Positions 17,042-25,003 of a stretch of 64,000 nt of DNA are shown here, piece by piece (position 1 is the first letter of the stretch; every line of letters begins with the position of its first letter). The stretch is from Modestobacter sp. VKM Ac-2984 (lineage in GTDB: Bacteria > Actinomycetota > Actinomycetes > Mycobacteriales > Geodermatophilaceae), in assembly GCF_026967985.1 (NCBI RefSeq), contig NZ_JAPVBJ010000001.1, positions 248,001-312,000 on the forward strand, written 5' to 3'. A program made the position numbers and the translations under genes. The notes beneath the pieces are model-generated. The model saw nothing but the letters and a program-made list of their open reading frames with translations, was not told where the DNA came from and searched no databases.

Positions 17042-17785
17042 TCAGCCGGCGGCCGGGCGGGTGGCGAGGACGTGCAGGCCGGTGGCGACGTCCCGGTAGG
17101 GCGAGGTGCCGGCCAGCGCCAGCTCCAGCGCGCGCAGCGCGTCAGGGTCGGCGCCGGAGGAGGCGCTCAGCAGGTCGGCGACGACGGCGACGCCGTGCCA
17201 CTCCCCCGGCTCCAACCCGGCGCCGGCGAGCAGCGCGAGCAGCTCGGCCGGGTCGAACCGCCGGTGGACGTGGCCGCCGCGACCGGGGGCCGGGTCGCGG
17301 TCGGCCAGGAGGGCGACCGCCTCGACCGGGTGCCCGCTGATCGCCCGCCCGAGGACGGCGCCGGCCCGGTTCGCCACGGCGAGGGAGAGCTGCCCGCCGG
17401 GGCGGAGGGCACTGGCGAGCTGCTGGAGGGTGCTGGCCGGCTCGTCGACCACCTCCAGGACGAAGTGGCACAGCACCAGGTCGAAGAGGTCACCGGACGG
17501 GAGGGCGGTGAGCATCCGGTCGCCGTCCCCCTGGATGCCGCGGACCCGGTCGCCCGCGCCGACGGTGGCGGCCCGGCGGTGCAGGGTGGCCAGCGCATCG
17601 GCGCTGGGGTCGACGACGGTGACCTGGTGGCCGAGGGCGGCGAGCGGGACGGCGAACATCCCGCTGCCGCCGCCGAGGTCGAGCACCTGGAGCGGGGAGC
17701 CGGCCGCGACCAGCGGGTCGAGCGCGGCCCAGATCGCCGCGGTGCGGGCGGGGGCCTGCGCGGCGGTGGCCGGAGGGGTCGTCAC
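17042..17785 (-). CDS. Class I SAM-dependent methyltransferase
   Basis: 247 residues with a Rossmann SAM fold: motif I QVLDLGGGSGMFAVPLA at about 33-49, VTVVDPSADAL as the acidic strand, and FDLVLCHFVLEVVDEP as the post-motif region. It resembles SmtA/CmoA-like methyltransferases; the substrate is unknown. GTG 17785 is preferred because homology begins just after it and the longer open frame upstream is arginine-rich noncoding translation. It is the first gene of a probable two-gene unit with the phosphodiesterase. Confidence 0.85.
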   Translation of the reverse strand: MTTPPATAAQAPARTAAIWAALDPLVAAGSPLQVLDLGGGSGMFAVPLAALGHQVTVVDPSADALATLHRRAATVGAGDRVRGIQGDGDRMLTALPSGDLFDLVLCHFVLEVVDEPASTLQQLASALRPGGQLSLAVANRAGAVLGRAISGHPVEAVALLADRDPAPGRGGHVHRRFDPAELLALLAGAGLEPGEWHGVAVVADLLSASSGADPDALRALELALAGTSPYRDVATGLHVLATRPAAG

Positions 17786-17939
17786 CCAGCGGAGCCTAAT
17801 CGCGGACCGCCGAGCACCCCGGCCCGGACCGGCGCTCCGCAGAGCCCGCAGCACGGCGCCGTCCCGGACAGCCGTCCGTCCGTCCGTCGAGTGTGCACAT
17901 CCCGGGCAGGTCAGAGCTTAGGACAACCAGGCCAATCAG

Positions 17940-18740
17940 TCAGTGACCCTCATCTGCGAGATAGGTCTGAACTGCGAGTGGGACACCACCAGCACCAATG
18001 CCCTGCCACCATGCGGCCGCGACCAGCTTCACGCCTTTACGACGGAGAATCGCTGGGCGTGGACAGCCTCGTCGGTACATTGCGACGCCCCGCGTCAGGA
18101 CAACTTCCCTGTCTAGCCGAACGTCGAAGAACTCGTCGCCCGAACGGGAAAGAAGACTAGCGCCGAGTGTCACCTGCGCTGCGTTGGCGTCCAACAGATC
18201 GATTATGTAGTCGACGGTGGCAGGTTTTTTCTCCAAATGCACCCGTACCAGCGAGATTTCGGGTGGACCGAAGGCCGCGCTGCCAATACGCGACGCCGGT
18301 GGTCGAGCATTCGCCCGAAGCGCACCTCGCAGGACGTTCATCCAGTCCGCCTGCTGTGCGCTCACCCACTGCAATCGCTCCATGCTGCTGGGCGGCTTTG
18401 TCCCATCGAGCACTAAGGGGAGGATGAACACCGCCCCTTCTGGTCGCATGTCCGCTTGCTCAAGGACTAATTTGACTTCGCGCTGCAAGAATCCGGTCTT
18501 GGACACGGAGGCGGCACTAACCAGCACCAACACAACATCCGAGGAGCGCACACCCTCCCGGACGACGTGCTGCCAATCCTGCCCTGGCTGGATGCAGAAA
18601 CGATCAAGCCATATGGCAAACCCAGCGTCGAGTAAGTGACCGGCTACGGCCCACGCTTGATCCGCATCCTCGGATGCATGACATATGAAGACCTTGATGG
18701 CTCGCGAGCTAAGGTGTTGGCCCGAGATGGCCAGCGACAT
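17940..18740 (-). CDS. TIR-domain protein, probable acquired defence or effector gene
   Basis: 266 residues. The N-terminal TIR domain begins IKVFICHASEDADQAW, with AIWLDRFCIQPGQDW as the second conserved block and TGFLQREVKLVLE carrying the likely NADase glutamate (E88 from this start). It ends near ERLQWVSAQ. The C-terminal 120 residues (HLEKKPATVDYIIDLL, LAVQTYLADEGH) match nothing I recognise. TIR proteins in bacteria often cleave NAD+ or make signal nucleotides in antiphage defence. The gene is clearly less GC-rich than its neighbours, with AT-ending codons, so it looks acquired. No partner gene is adjacent. The start is uncertain: a GTG at 18818 would add 26 residues. Confidence 0.85.
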   Translation of the reverse strand: MSLAISGQHLSSRAIKVFICHASEDADQAWAVAGHLLDAGFAIWLDRFCIQPGQDWQHVVREGVRSSDVVLVLVSAASVSKTGFLQREVKLVLEQADMRPEGAVFILPLVLDGTKPPSSMERLQWVSAQQADWMNVLRGALRANARPPASRIGSAAFGPPEISLVRVHLEKKPATVDYIIDLLDANAAQVTLGASLLSRSGDEFFDVRLDREVVLTRGVAMYRRGCPRPAILRRKGVKLVAAAWWQGIGAGGVPLAVQTYLADEGH

Positions 18741-18886
18741 GCCGCAAGGATGCCGAAAAGACGAGGCCAGCGCACCTCGGTGAACCGCCCATGTTCCCCT
18801 GGCTTCGCGACCGGCCACTCAGCTACCGCCGCTAGGTCAGTTCCGGTAGCTCGGAGATGAGCGCGATGAGTCAGATCGGGACCGTT

Positions 18887-18933
18887 GGACTCGTACGGCC
18901 CAGAACCGCTGGGTTTTTGGGCCGTACGAGTCC
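18887..18933. terminator. Nested hairpin between TIR gene and dnaE2
   Basis: Perfect 16-bp arms GGACTCGTACGGCCCA (18887-18902) and complement (18918-18933) around a 15-nt loop. The loop joins the arms into a second hairpin on the plus strand, CCCAG-AACCG-CTGGG followed by TTTTT (18913-18918 region). It lies 17 bp after the dnaE2 stop, so it is the likely dnaE2 terminator, and it marks the edge of the lower-GC TIR segment. Confidence 0.75.
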
Positions 18934-18949
18934 ATAAGTGGGGGCCGCC

Positions 18950-21900
18950 TCAGTGGCCGGAGCTGCCGGGGCTGGAGTGCCAGAGCTTGCGGGGTGGCGC
19001 TGCTGCCGCGCGGCGTGCGGCGGTGGCCGCGTCCTCCCCGGCCGGCTTGATGTCGGCGTAGGGCGACATCCGGAACCCGGTCGGGTGCACCAGCACCGGG
19101 CGCACCACCACCGGCCGGGACGCCCGGGACGCCGCTGCCCCGGCGATCGCCTGCTCGCTGTACTCCCCCGGCGCGGCCATCAGCTCGGCGACCGCCGCGA
19201 GCCCGCCGGTCTCCCAGGCCTCGTGCAGCGCGGGGAGCTCCCACGCCCCGGTGGCCCGCATCGAGACTCCGCGCGGCCCGGTGCGCCGCATCACCCCGCG
19301 GACCACCAGCAGCCAGGAGTGGAAGACCGTGGCGGCGTAGGGCCCCTGCACGTCCTCGAAGAAGGTCGCGTCCGCACAGCCGGTGCCGTCGTCCAGGGTC
19401 ACGAACACCACCCGGCGGCCGGACCGGATCGGCGGGGTCTGGGTGGCCACCTTCACCCCGGCCACCAGCACCTCCGCCCCGCTGCGGCACTGCAGCAGCT
19501 CCTCGGCCGGCACCGCACCGAGGGCAGCCAGGAACGGCCGGTAGAACTCCACGACGTGCCGGCTGGCGTCCAGCCCCAGCACCTCCAGCTCGGCCCGCAC
19601 CCGCTCGGCGTCGGTGAACTCCGGCAGCCCGGAGGCGACGAACTCCGGTCGTCCGGATGCCTCTTCCTCGTCCTCCGGGTCGAACAGCCCGGGCTCGGCC
19701 TCCCCGGCCCCGGACTCGGCACCGAACAGGTCCAGGCCCAGCTGGCCGGTGCTGCTCGCCCGGGCCCCGCTGCGGCTCCAGCGGTCCAGCTCGCCGATCT
19801 GCAGCAACAGGTCACGGCGGGTCAGCTGCTCCCGCCGCCGGGCCGGCCGGCCGCCCTCGCTGTCGCGCATCCCGAACCCGTAGACGGAGTCGAACCCACC
19901 GGCCAGCACCAACCGCTCCACCACCGGCCGGGACACCTTCGCCCGGTTCCAGAAGTCGGTCAGCGACCGGTAGGGCTGCCCGGCCTGGATCCGGGCGACC
20001 TCCTCGTCGTTGATCCCCTTGACGTCGGCCAGCGACAGCCGGATGCCGTACCGCCCCGGGTCGGGCATCGACGCCGGCATCCACGCCGGACGGGGGCGCG
20101 GCTGGTCGGCCGGCCCGTCGTCCGTGCCGCCGTCGACCCGTTCGACCCGGTAGGTGCCGGCCGAGGCGTTGACGTCCAGGCCGAGCACCTGCACGCCGAA
20201 GTTCCGGGCGTCGTCGAGGATCAGCCGCTTGGGGTACATCCCCGGGTCGTGGGTGAGCACCCCGGCCAGGAAGGCCGCGGTGTGGTGGGTCTTCAGCCAG
20301 GCCGACTGGTAGGTCGGCAGCGCGAACGCCGCGGCGTGGGCCTTGCAGAAGCCGAAGGAGCCGAAGGCGACCAGCACCTCCCACACCTGCTCGACCACCG
20401 CGACGTCGAAGCCCTCCGCCAGCGCACGCGGCGCGAACCAGGCCTTCACCTCCGGATGGGCGTCCTTCTCCCCCAGCGCGCGGCGCACCTCGTCGGCCTC
20501 GGCCAGGTCGCAGCCGGTCATCACCGACACGATCTGCAGCACCTGCTCGTGGAAGACCACCACCCCGGCGGTCTGCTCCAGCGCCGGCTGCAGCGCGGGG
20601 TGCAGGTACACCGGGTCGCGCCAGCCGTTCCGGGCCATCAGGAACGGGGTGACCATGTCGCTCTTCACCGGCCCCGGGCGGAACAGCGAGATGTCGACGA
20701 TGAGGTCCTCGAAGGTCTGCGGACCGAACTTGCCGACCAGTTCTCGCTGACCCGGCGACTCGATCTGGAACATGCCCAGGGTGCGGGTGCTGCGGATCAG
20801 CTCGAAGGTGGTCGGGTCGTCGCGCGGGACGGCGTCGATCTCGACCTGCTGCCCGTCGACCCGGGCCACCTCGTCCATCGCGTGCGCGATCGCCGACTGC
20901 ATCCGGATGCCGAGCAGGTCCAGCTTGAGCAGCCCCAGCTCCTCGACGTCGTCCTTGTCGAACTGGCTCATCGGGTAGCCCAGGTAGCTGCTCTCCACCG
21001 GCGTGCGGTCGAGCAGGGTGGCGTCGGAGAGCAGCACCCCGCACGGGTGCAGCGCGATGTGCCGGGGCAGGCCGTCGAGCCGGGAGACCAGGTCGAAGAG
21101 CAGGTCCAGGTCACCCGAGCCACCGCTCCGCCTGGAGCCCAGCCGGCTGGCCCGCAGCTCCGGGAGGTCGCGCAGCGCCGCGTGCACCTGGTTGGCCCGG
21201 ATGTGCGGGAACGCCTTGGCCACCGCGTCGACCTCCGCCGGGGGCAGCCCGAGGGCGGCCCCGACGTCGCGGACCGCGTGCCGCACCCGGTAGGTGTCCA
21301 TCATCGAGATGCAGCTGACCCGGGAGGCGCCGAAGCGCTCGAGCACCGCGTCGTAGACCTCCATCCGGCGGGCGGACTCCACGTCGATGTCGATGTCGGG
21401 CAGCTGGTGGCGCAACGGGGAGAGGAAGCGCTCCATCAGCAGGCCGTACCGGATCGGGTCGACGTCGGAGATGCCCAGCAGGTAGGTGACCAGGCTGCCG
21501 GCGCCCGAGCCCCGGGCCGCCGCGCGGACCCGGAGCTCCTTGATCAGGGTGACCACGTCGGCGACGGTGAGGAAGTAGGAGGGGTAGCCGAGGGAGTCGA
21601 TGACCGCCAGCTCCTCCTCCAGCCGCTCGCGCACCACGGCCGACGGGGTCATCCCGCGCCGGCCGAACCCGGCCTCGCACCGGGCCCGCAGCACCGCCGA
21701 GGGGCCCATCCCGCGCTCGGCGGCGGTGGTGACCACGTCGAGCTCCGGGTAGCGCACGGTGCCGATGCCGAGGTCGGCCCGGACGTCGACCGCGCACTGC
21801 TCGGCGACCCGGGCGGTGGTCTCCAGCAGCTGCAACGCCGCGTCCCGGTCCGGCCCGGCCAGCTCCTCGGCGAGCAGCGCCATCTCCTTGCCCGACTTCA

Positions 21901-22714
21901 GGTGCCCCTCGGCGGTGCGCCGGTCGACGTGTCGCTGGCCCAGCGGCACCAGCCGGCGGGCGGCGTCCAGCACGTCGGCGGTCGGGGCGTCCAGGGCGTC
22001 GACGTAGCGGACCGCGTTGGTCAGCACCGCCGGCACCCCGGCCTCGGCGGCCAGCCGCAGCATCGCCTGGGCGCGGGACCGGTCGCCCTGGCCGCGGTGG
22101 TGCACGACCTCGAGCACCAGCTGGCCGGGCCCGAACACCGCACGCCAGGTGTCCAGCCGGGCCCGTGCCAGGTCGGCCCGGCCGGCGGCCAGCGCACGGC
22201 CGACCGAGGACCCCGGCCCCAGCACCGCCAGCAGCCCGGTCGCGTGCGCACCGGCCAGCGTCAGCGAGCTGACCGGTTCACCGCGGGTGCCGCCGAGGTG
22301 GGTGGCGCTGGTCAGCCGGCACAGCGACCGCCAGCCGGCGCCGTCACGGGCGAGGAAGGTGGCCCGGGGCAGCCGGGAGTCGACGCTGGCCCCGCCGCGC
22401 GCCGGGGCGCGGCGGCCGACGGGGTGGGCGGCCCGGTGCCGGGCCGCAGCGGTGATCCGCCCCGGGGTCTGGTCCGCCGGCTCGCCGCCGGCGACCGGGT
22501 CGACCGCGAGGTCGACGCCGAACAGCGGCCGGATGCCCGCTGACCGGCAGGCCAGCGCGAACTTGACCGCGCCGTACAGCCCGTCGCGGTCGGTCAGGGC
22601 CAGGGCGCCCATGCCGTGCTCGGCCGCCCGGGCGACCAGGTCGGCCGGGTGGTTGGCGCCGTGCCGCATCGAGTACCCCGACGCGACGTGCAGGTGGACG
22701 AAGGGGTCGCTCAC
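18950..22714 (-). CDS. dnaE2: Error-prone DNA polymerase III alpha subunit DnaE2
   Basis: 1254-residue C-family polymerase used in SOS translesion synthesis. The N-terminal PHP domain starts DPFVHLHVASGYSMRHGANH. The polymerase active-site acidic motif is visible in LPDIDIDVESARR, with GSGAGSLVTYLLGISDVDP and RPGPVKSDMVTPFLMARNG as palm and finger segments. GFCKAHAAAFALPTYQSAWLK is typical of DnaE. The C-terminal OB fold contains VVFVTLDDGTGCADATFFED. GTG 22714 overlaps the upstream HEPN stop (GTGA). The operon is headed by a LexA box. Known DnaE2 systems need ImuB for clamp access; no imuB lies in this operon. Housekeeping DnaE1 is excluded by length and neighbours. Confidence 0.94.
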   Translation of the reverse strand: MSDPFVHLHVASGYSMRHGANHPADLVARAAEHGMGALALTDRDGLYGAVKFALACRSAGIRPLFGVDLAVDPVAGGEPADQTPGRITAAARHRAAHPVGRRAPARGGASVDSRLPRATFLARDGAGWRSLCRLTSATHLGGTRGEPVSSLTLAGAHATGLLAVLGPGSSVGRALAAGRADLARARLDTWRAVFGPGQLVLEVVHHRGQGDRSRAQAMLRLAAEAGVPAVLTNAVRYVDALDAPTADVLDAARRLVPLGQRHVDRRTAEGHLKSGKEMALLAEELAGPDRDAALQLLETTARVAEQCAVDVRADLGIGTVRYPELDVVTTAAERGMGPSAVLRARCEAGFGRRGMTPSAVVRERLEEELAVIDSLGYPSYFLTVADVVTLIKELRVRAAARGSGAGSLVTYLLGISDVDPIRYGLLMERFLSPLRHQLPDIDIDVESARRMEVYDAVLERFGASRVSCISMMDTYRVRHAVRDVGAALGLPPAEVDAVAKAFPHIRANQVHAALRDLPELRASRLGSRRSGGSGDLDLLFDLVSRLDGLPRHIALHPCGVLLSDATLLDRTPVESSYLGYPMSQFDKDDVEELGLLKLDLLGIRMQSAIAHAMDEVARVDGQQVEIDAVPRDDPTTFELIRSTRTLGMFQIESPGQRELVGKFGPQTFEDLIVDISLFRPGPVKSDMVTPFLMARNGWRDPVYLHPALQPALEQTAGVVVFHEQVLQIVSVMTGCDLAEADEVRRALGEKDAHPEVKAWFAPRALAEGFDVAVVEQVWEVLVAFGSFGFCKAHAAAFALPTYQSAWLKTHHTAAFLAGVLTHDPGMYPKRLILDDARNFGVQVLGLDVNASAGTYRVERVDGGTDDGPADQPRPRPAWMPASMPDPGRYGIRLSLADVKGINDEEVARIQAGQPYRSLTDFWNRAKVSRPVVERLVLAGGFDSVYGFGMRDSEGGRPARRREQLTRRDLLLQIGELDRWSRSGARASSTGQLGLDLFGAESGAGEAEPGLFDPEDEEEASGRPEFVASGLPEFTDAERVRAELEVLGLDASRHVVEFYRPFLAALGAVPAEELLQCRSGAEVLVAGVKVATQTPPIRSGRRVVFVTLDDGTGCADATFFEDVQGPYAATVFHSWLLVVRGVMRRTGPRGVSMRATGAWELPALHEAWETGGLAAVAELMAAPGEYSEQAIAGAAASRASRPVVVRPVLVHPTGFRMSPYADIKPAGEDAATAARRAAAAPPRKLWHSSPGSSGH

Positions 22715-23220
22715 GAGGTGGAGCCGGGACGACCCGGGCCGCGCCGACGGGAACCGGGGTCGACCGCGCGCAGACGTACGGGCGCCGGTGGCACCGGGCG
22801 GCTGATCGCGGCCTCCACGACGCCGAGGAACGTGCCGACGTCCCGGACCAGGTCGTCGGCCTCCCGTGCGGTGACCGCGTGCGAGAGCCCCGCCTCGGCG
22901 GCGGCGCGCTTGGCCGCCCCGGCGGCGAAGAACGCCGCCCACTCCGCCAGCTCGGGGGCGACCTGACCGATCAGCACCCAGGCGCTGCGCGGACGGCGCC
23001 GCCCGGACTCGGGCTGGGTGCGGGCGGCCAGCACGGCTGCCGCGGCGCGCAGGGCAGCCAGGTGTGCGGTCGCGTACCGCCAGGCCGCGTCGGGGCTGCT
23101 GGCGGCCTCGGCCAGCCCGCGATGGGCCTGGCCGAGCAGCTGGGCGGCGGCCGCGGGCAGCGGCGGGAGCAACGGGAGCTGCCCGTCGGCGGCGGCCGGG
23201 AGGGCCCGGGCGGCGCCCAT
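22711..23220 (-). CDS. SAV_6107-type HEPN domain protein
   Basis: 169 residues, all-helical and Ala-rich. It matches from memory the actinobacterial SAV_6107 HEPN family encoded beside dnaE2: PPLPAAAAQLLGQAHRGLAE, AWRYATAHLAALRAAAAVLA and VAPELAEWAAFFAAGAAK. HEPN folds often bind or cut RNA, but the catalytic Rx4-6H motif is not obvious here, so I make no RNase claim. ATG 23220 overlaps the DUF6504 stop, and its own stop overlaps the dnaE2 start, so all three proteins are translationally coupled. It probably takes part in, or regulates, the mutagenic polymerase. Confidence 0.8.
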   Translation of the reverse strand: MGAARALPAAADGQLPLLPPLPAAAAQLLGQAHRGLAEAASSPDAAWRYATAHLAALRAAAAVLAARTQPESGRRRPRSAWVLIGQVAPELAEWAAFFAAGAAKRAAAEAGLSHAVTAREADDLVRDVGTFLGVVEAAISRPVPPAPVRLRAVDPGSRRRGPGRPGSTS

Positions 23221-23546
23221 CAGTCGTGCACCCGGACGAGCAGCCACTGGTTGCCCGTCGGCTCCCAGGACAGGTCGAAGACCCCGGCGAAGCTCATCCG
23301 GGACCGGCCTGCGCGGACCGCCTCGACCCGCCAGACCTGCCGGGTGGCGACCAGCTCGGCCGACGCCCCGCCCCGTCCGGTGGCATCGGTCTGCCACCAC
23401 GGCGCGGACTCCACCCACGAGTCGAGCAGCTCCCCCACCACGTACCGGGTCTGTCCTCGCCAGAACTCGGCCGGCCCCGACGGCCCCTGTTCGACCTGCA
23501 CCTCTTCACCGGCCCGGCCACCGGCCCCGGCGAGCACTCGGCTCAT
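23220..23546 (-). CDS. DUF6504 family protein, first gene of the dnaE2 operon
   Basis: 108 residues. The core PAEFWRGQTRYVVGELLDSW and VESAPWW fits the DUF6504 family, usually found next to ImuB-type Y-family polymerase genes in actinobacteria. C-terminal FDLSWEPTGNQWLLVRVHD is also typical. GGAG is 6 bp upstream of the ATG. There is no known activity. It is the first gene after the LexA box, so it should be damage-inducible together with the HEPN protein and DnaE2. Confidence 0.75.
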   Translation of the reverse strand: MSRVLAGAGGRAGEEVQVEQGPSGPAEFWRGQTRYVVGELLDSWVESAPWWQTDATGRGGASAELVATRQVWRVEAVRAGRSRMSFAGVFDLSWEPTGNQWLLVRVHD

Positions 23547-23888
23547 GTCAGACTCCGCAACTCTTCGCCCCCCACCGGCCGCCCGCCCCCCGGCCCGGCG
23601 GGGAAGCGCACGTCGGAGGACGTGACGGCCCGGGCCGGCGAGCGGATCGCCGGTGTTCGAACAGGTGTTCGAACACCGATGAGTAGACCGGAGTGGGCCG
23701 GAGCGGTCAAGCCGGACGCGCGTGTCGTCATCCGTGTCGTTACAGCGACTGCACTCATCACCTCGAGCAACCCTCGACCCCAGCTGGAGGTCGGCGGTGC
23801 ACCCCCGGGACGACGACCCACCGACCGTCGGCGTCGGCCCAGGTGCCGGGTGGCGCGCGGTCCCGGGACCGGTGGGAGGATCGCGGGC
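23547..23888. other. Divergent control region of the dnaE2 operon and YbaK gene
   Basis: 342 bp. It holds the LexA box (23657-23672) about 110 bp upstream of the DUF6504 start. I see no remnant of an imuA or imuB reading frame. The 23700-23800 stretch is somewhat less GC-rich and may contain the promoter for the YbaK gene, but no element stands out. Confidence 0.6.
23657..23672 (-). promoter_or_regulatory. LexA SOS box upstream of DUF6504-HEPN-dnaE2
   Basis: TCGAACAGGTGTTCGA matches TCGAAC-N4-GTTCGA perfectly. It lies within two 11-bp direct repeats of GTTCGAACACC (minus strand), so each half is itself a GTTCGAAC palindrome and LexA could bind in more than one register. It is 110 bp from the first start codon, further than the dinB box. 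Confidence 0.9.
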
Positions 23889-24413
23889 ATGACCGCTGCG
23901 GAGACCCCGCACCCACGGGTCGCCGAGGTCGAGCAGTTGCTGCGCGCCTCCGGCGTCGCCGGTGAGGTGCGCGTACTGCCCGACAGCGCCCGCACCGCCG
24001 CCGCCGCGGCCGCCCAGCTCGGCGTCGGGGTCGGTGCGATCGCCAACAGCCTGGTGTTCGACGCCGGCGGCGTCCCGCTGCTGGTGCTCACCAGCGGCGC
24101 GCACCGGGTCGACGAGGCGCTCGTCGCCGACCTGCTCGGCGTCCTGCGGATCACCCGGGCCACCCCGGAGTTCGTCCGCCGGCACACCGGCCAGGCGATC
24201 GGCGGGGTGGCACCGGTCGGGCACCCGGAGCCGATCGGCACGCTGGTCGACGTGGAGCTCGCCCGGCACCCGCGGGTGTGGGCGGCCGCCGGGCACCCGC
24301 ACACCGTCTTCCCCACCAGCTACGACGAGCTGCTGCGGCTCACCGGCGGCACCCCCGCGGAGGTCGGCCCGGGGCCGTCCCCGGCCGCCGCCGACGAGGA
24401 GACCGACCGATGA
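23889..24413 (+). CDS. YbaK/EbsC-type aminoacyl-tRNA deacylase
   Basis: 174 residues of the YbaK/ProX-like trans-editing family, which hydrolyses mischarged tRNAs such as Cys- or Ala-tRNAPro. VGVGAIANSLVFDAG contains the conserved KS/NSL-type segment, GQAIGGVAPVGHP is the signature glycine loop, and WAAAGHPHTVFPTSYDELL is the C-terminal conserved block. The family catalytic Lys in the first block is replaced here by Asn (IANSLVF), so the activity may differ. It is translationally coupled to the GNAT gene (ATGA). Function by family; substrate unknown. Confidence 0.85.
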   Translation: MTAAETPHPRVAEVEQLLRASGVAGEVRVLPDSARTAAAAAAQLGVGVGAIANSLVFDAGGVPLLVLTSGAHRVDEALVADLLGVLRITRATPEFVRRHTGQAIGGVAPVGHPEPIGTLVDVELARHPRVWAAAGHPHTVFPTSYDELLRLTGGTPAEVGPGPSPAAADEETDR

Positions 24414-25003
24414 CCGGCACCACACCCGCGGCCCGGGTCACCGAGCTGCCCGCCGGCTGGATGCGCGAGCACCTGCACGAGGCACTGGCGATCTACGGCG
24501 CGGCGATGGGCTACGGCGACTCCGTCGTCGCCGGGCGCTACGGCTACGCCGTCCAGCACACCGAGCGGGAGGGCTTCCGCGCGGTCGGCGCCTTCGCCGA
24601 GGTCGTGCAGGACGACGGCACGGTCGGCGAGCGGCTGGTCGGCTTCGGCTACGGCTACCAAGTCGCCCCCGGCCAGTGGTGGCACGACCAGGTCCGCAAC
24701 GCCCTGGACCGGCGGACGGCGAAGCAGTGGCTGCCCGGCGCGTTCGAGGTGTGCGAGCTGCACGTGCACCCCGACCGGCAGAGCCAGGGCCTGGGCCGGC
24801 AGCTGCTGCACGCGCTGCTGGCCGACCTCCCCCAGCCGGCCGCCCTGCTGAGCACCCCGGACACCGACACCAAGGCCTTCCGGCTGTACCACGCCGACGG
24901 GTTCGTCGACCTGGCCCGTGGCTACCACTTCCCCGGCGACACCCGCCCCTTCGCGATCCTGGGCGCGCGGCTGCCTCTGGCCCGCCCCACCGGGAAGGGC
25001 TGA
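24410..25003 (+). CDS. GNAT family N-acetyltransferase
   Basis: 197 residues. The acetyl-CoA motif A is VCELHVHPDRQSQGLGRQLLHALL, with the R/QxxGxG loop QSQGLG, and the C-terminal LYHADGFVDLARGYHFPGD is a typical motif B end. The acceptor is unknown. Its stop overlaps the first codon of the carotenoid oxidoreductase frame (CTGA), so it may be translationally coupled to the carotenoid set downstream, although no metabolic link is evident. Confidence 0.87.
   Translation: MTGTTPAARVTELPAGWMREHLHEALAIYGAAMGYGDSVVAGRYGYAVQHTEREGFRAVGAFAEVVQDDGTVGERLVGFGYGYQVAPGQWWHDQVRNALDRRTAKQWLPGAFEVCELHVHPDRQSQGLGRQLLHALLADLPQPAALLSTPDTDTKAFRLYHADGFVDLARGYHFPGDTRPFAILGARLPLARPTGKG

Noticed and set aside
17872-17887. 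CCGT tetranucleotide repeat, four copies, upstream of the methyltransferase gene
   Set aside because: Short and common by chance in GC-rich DNA; no link to a promoter or phase-variable frame could be shown.
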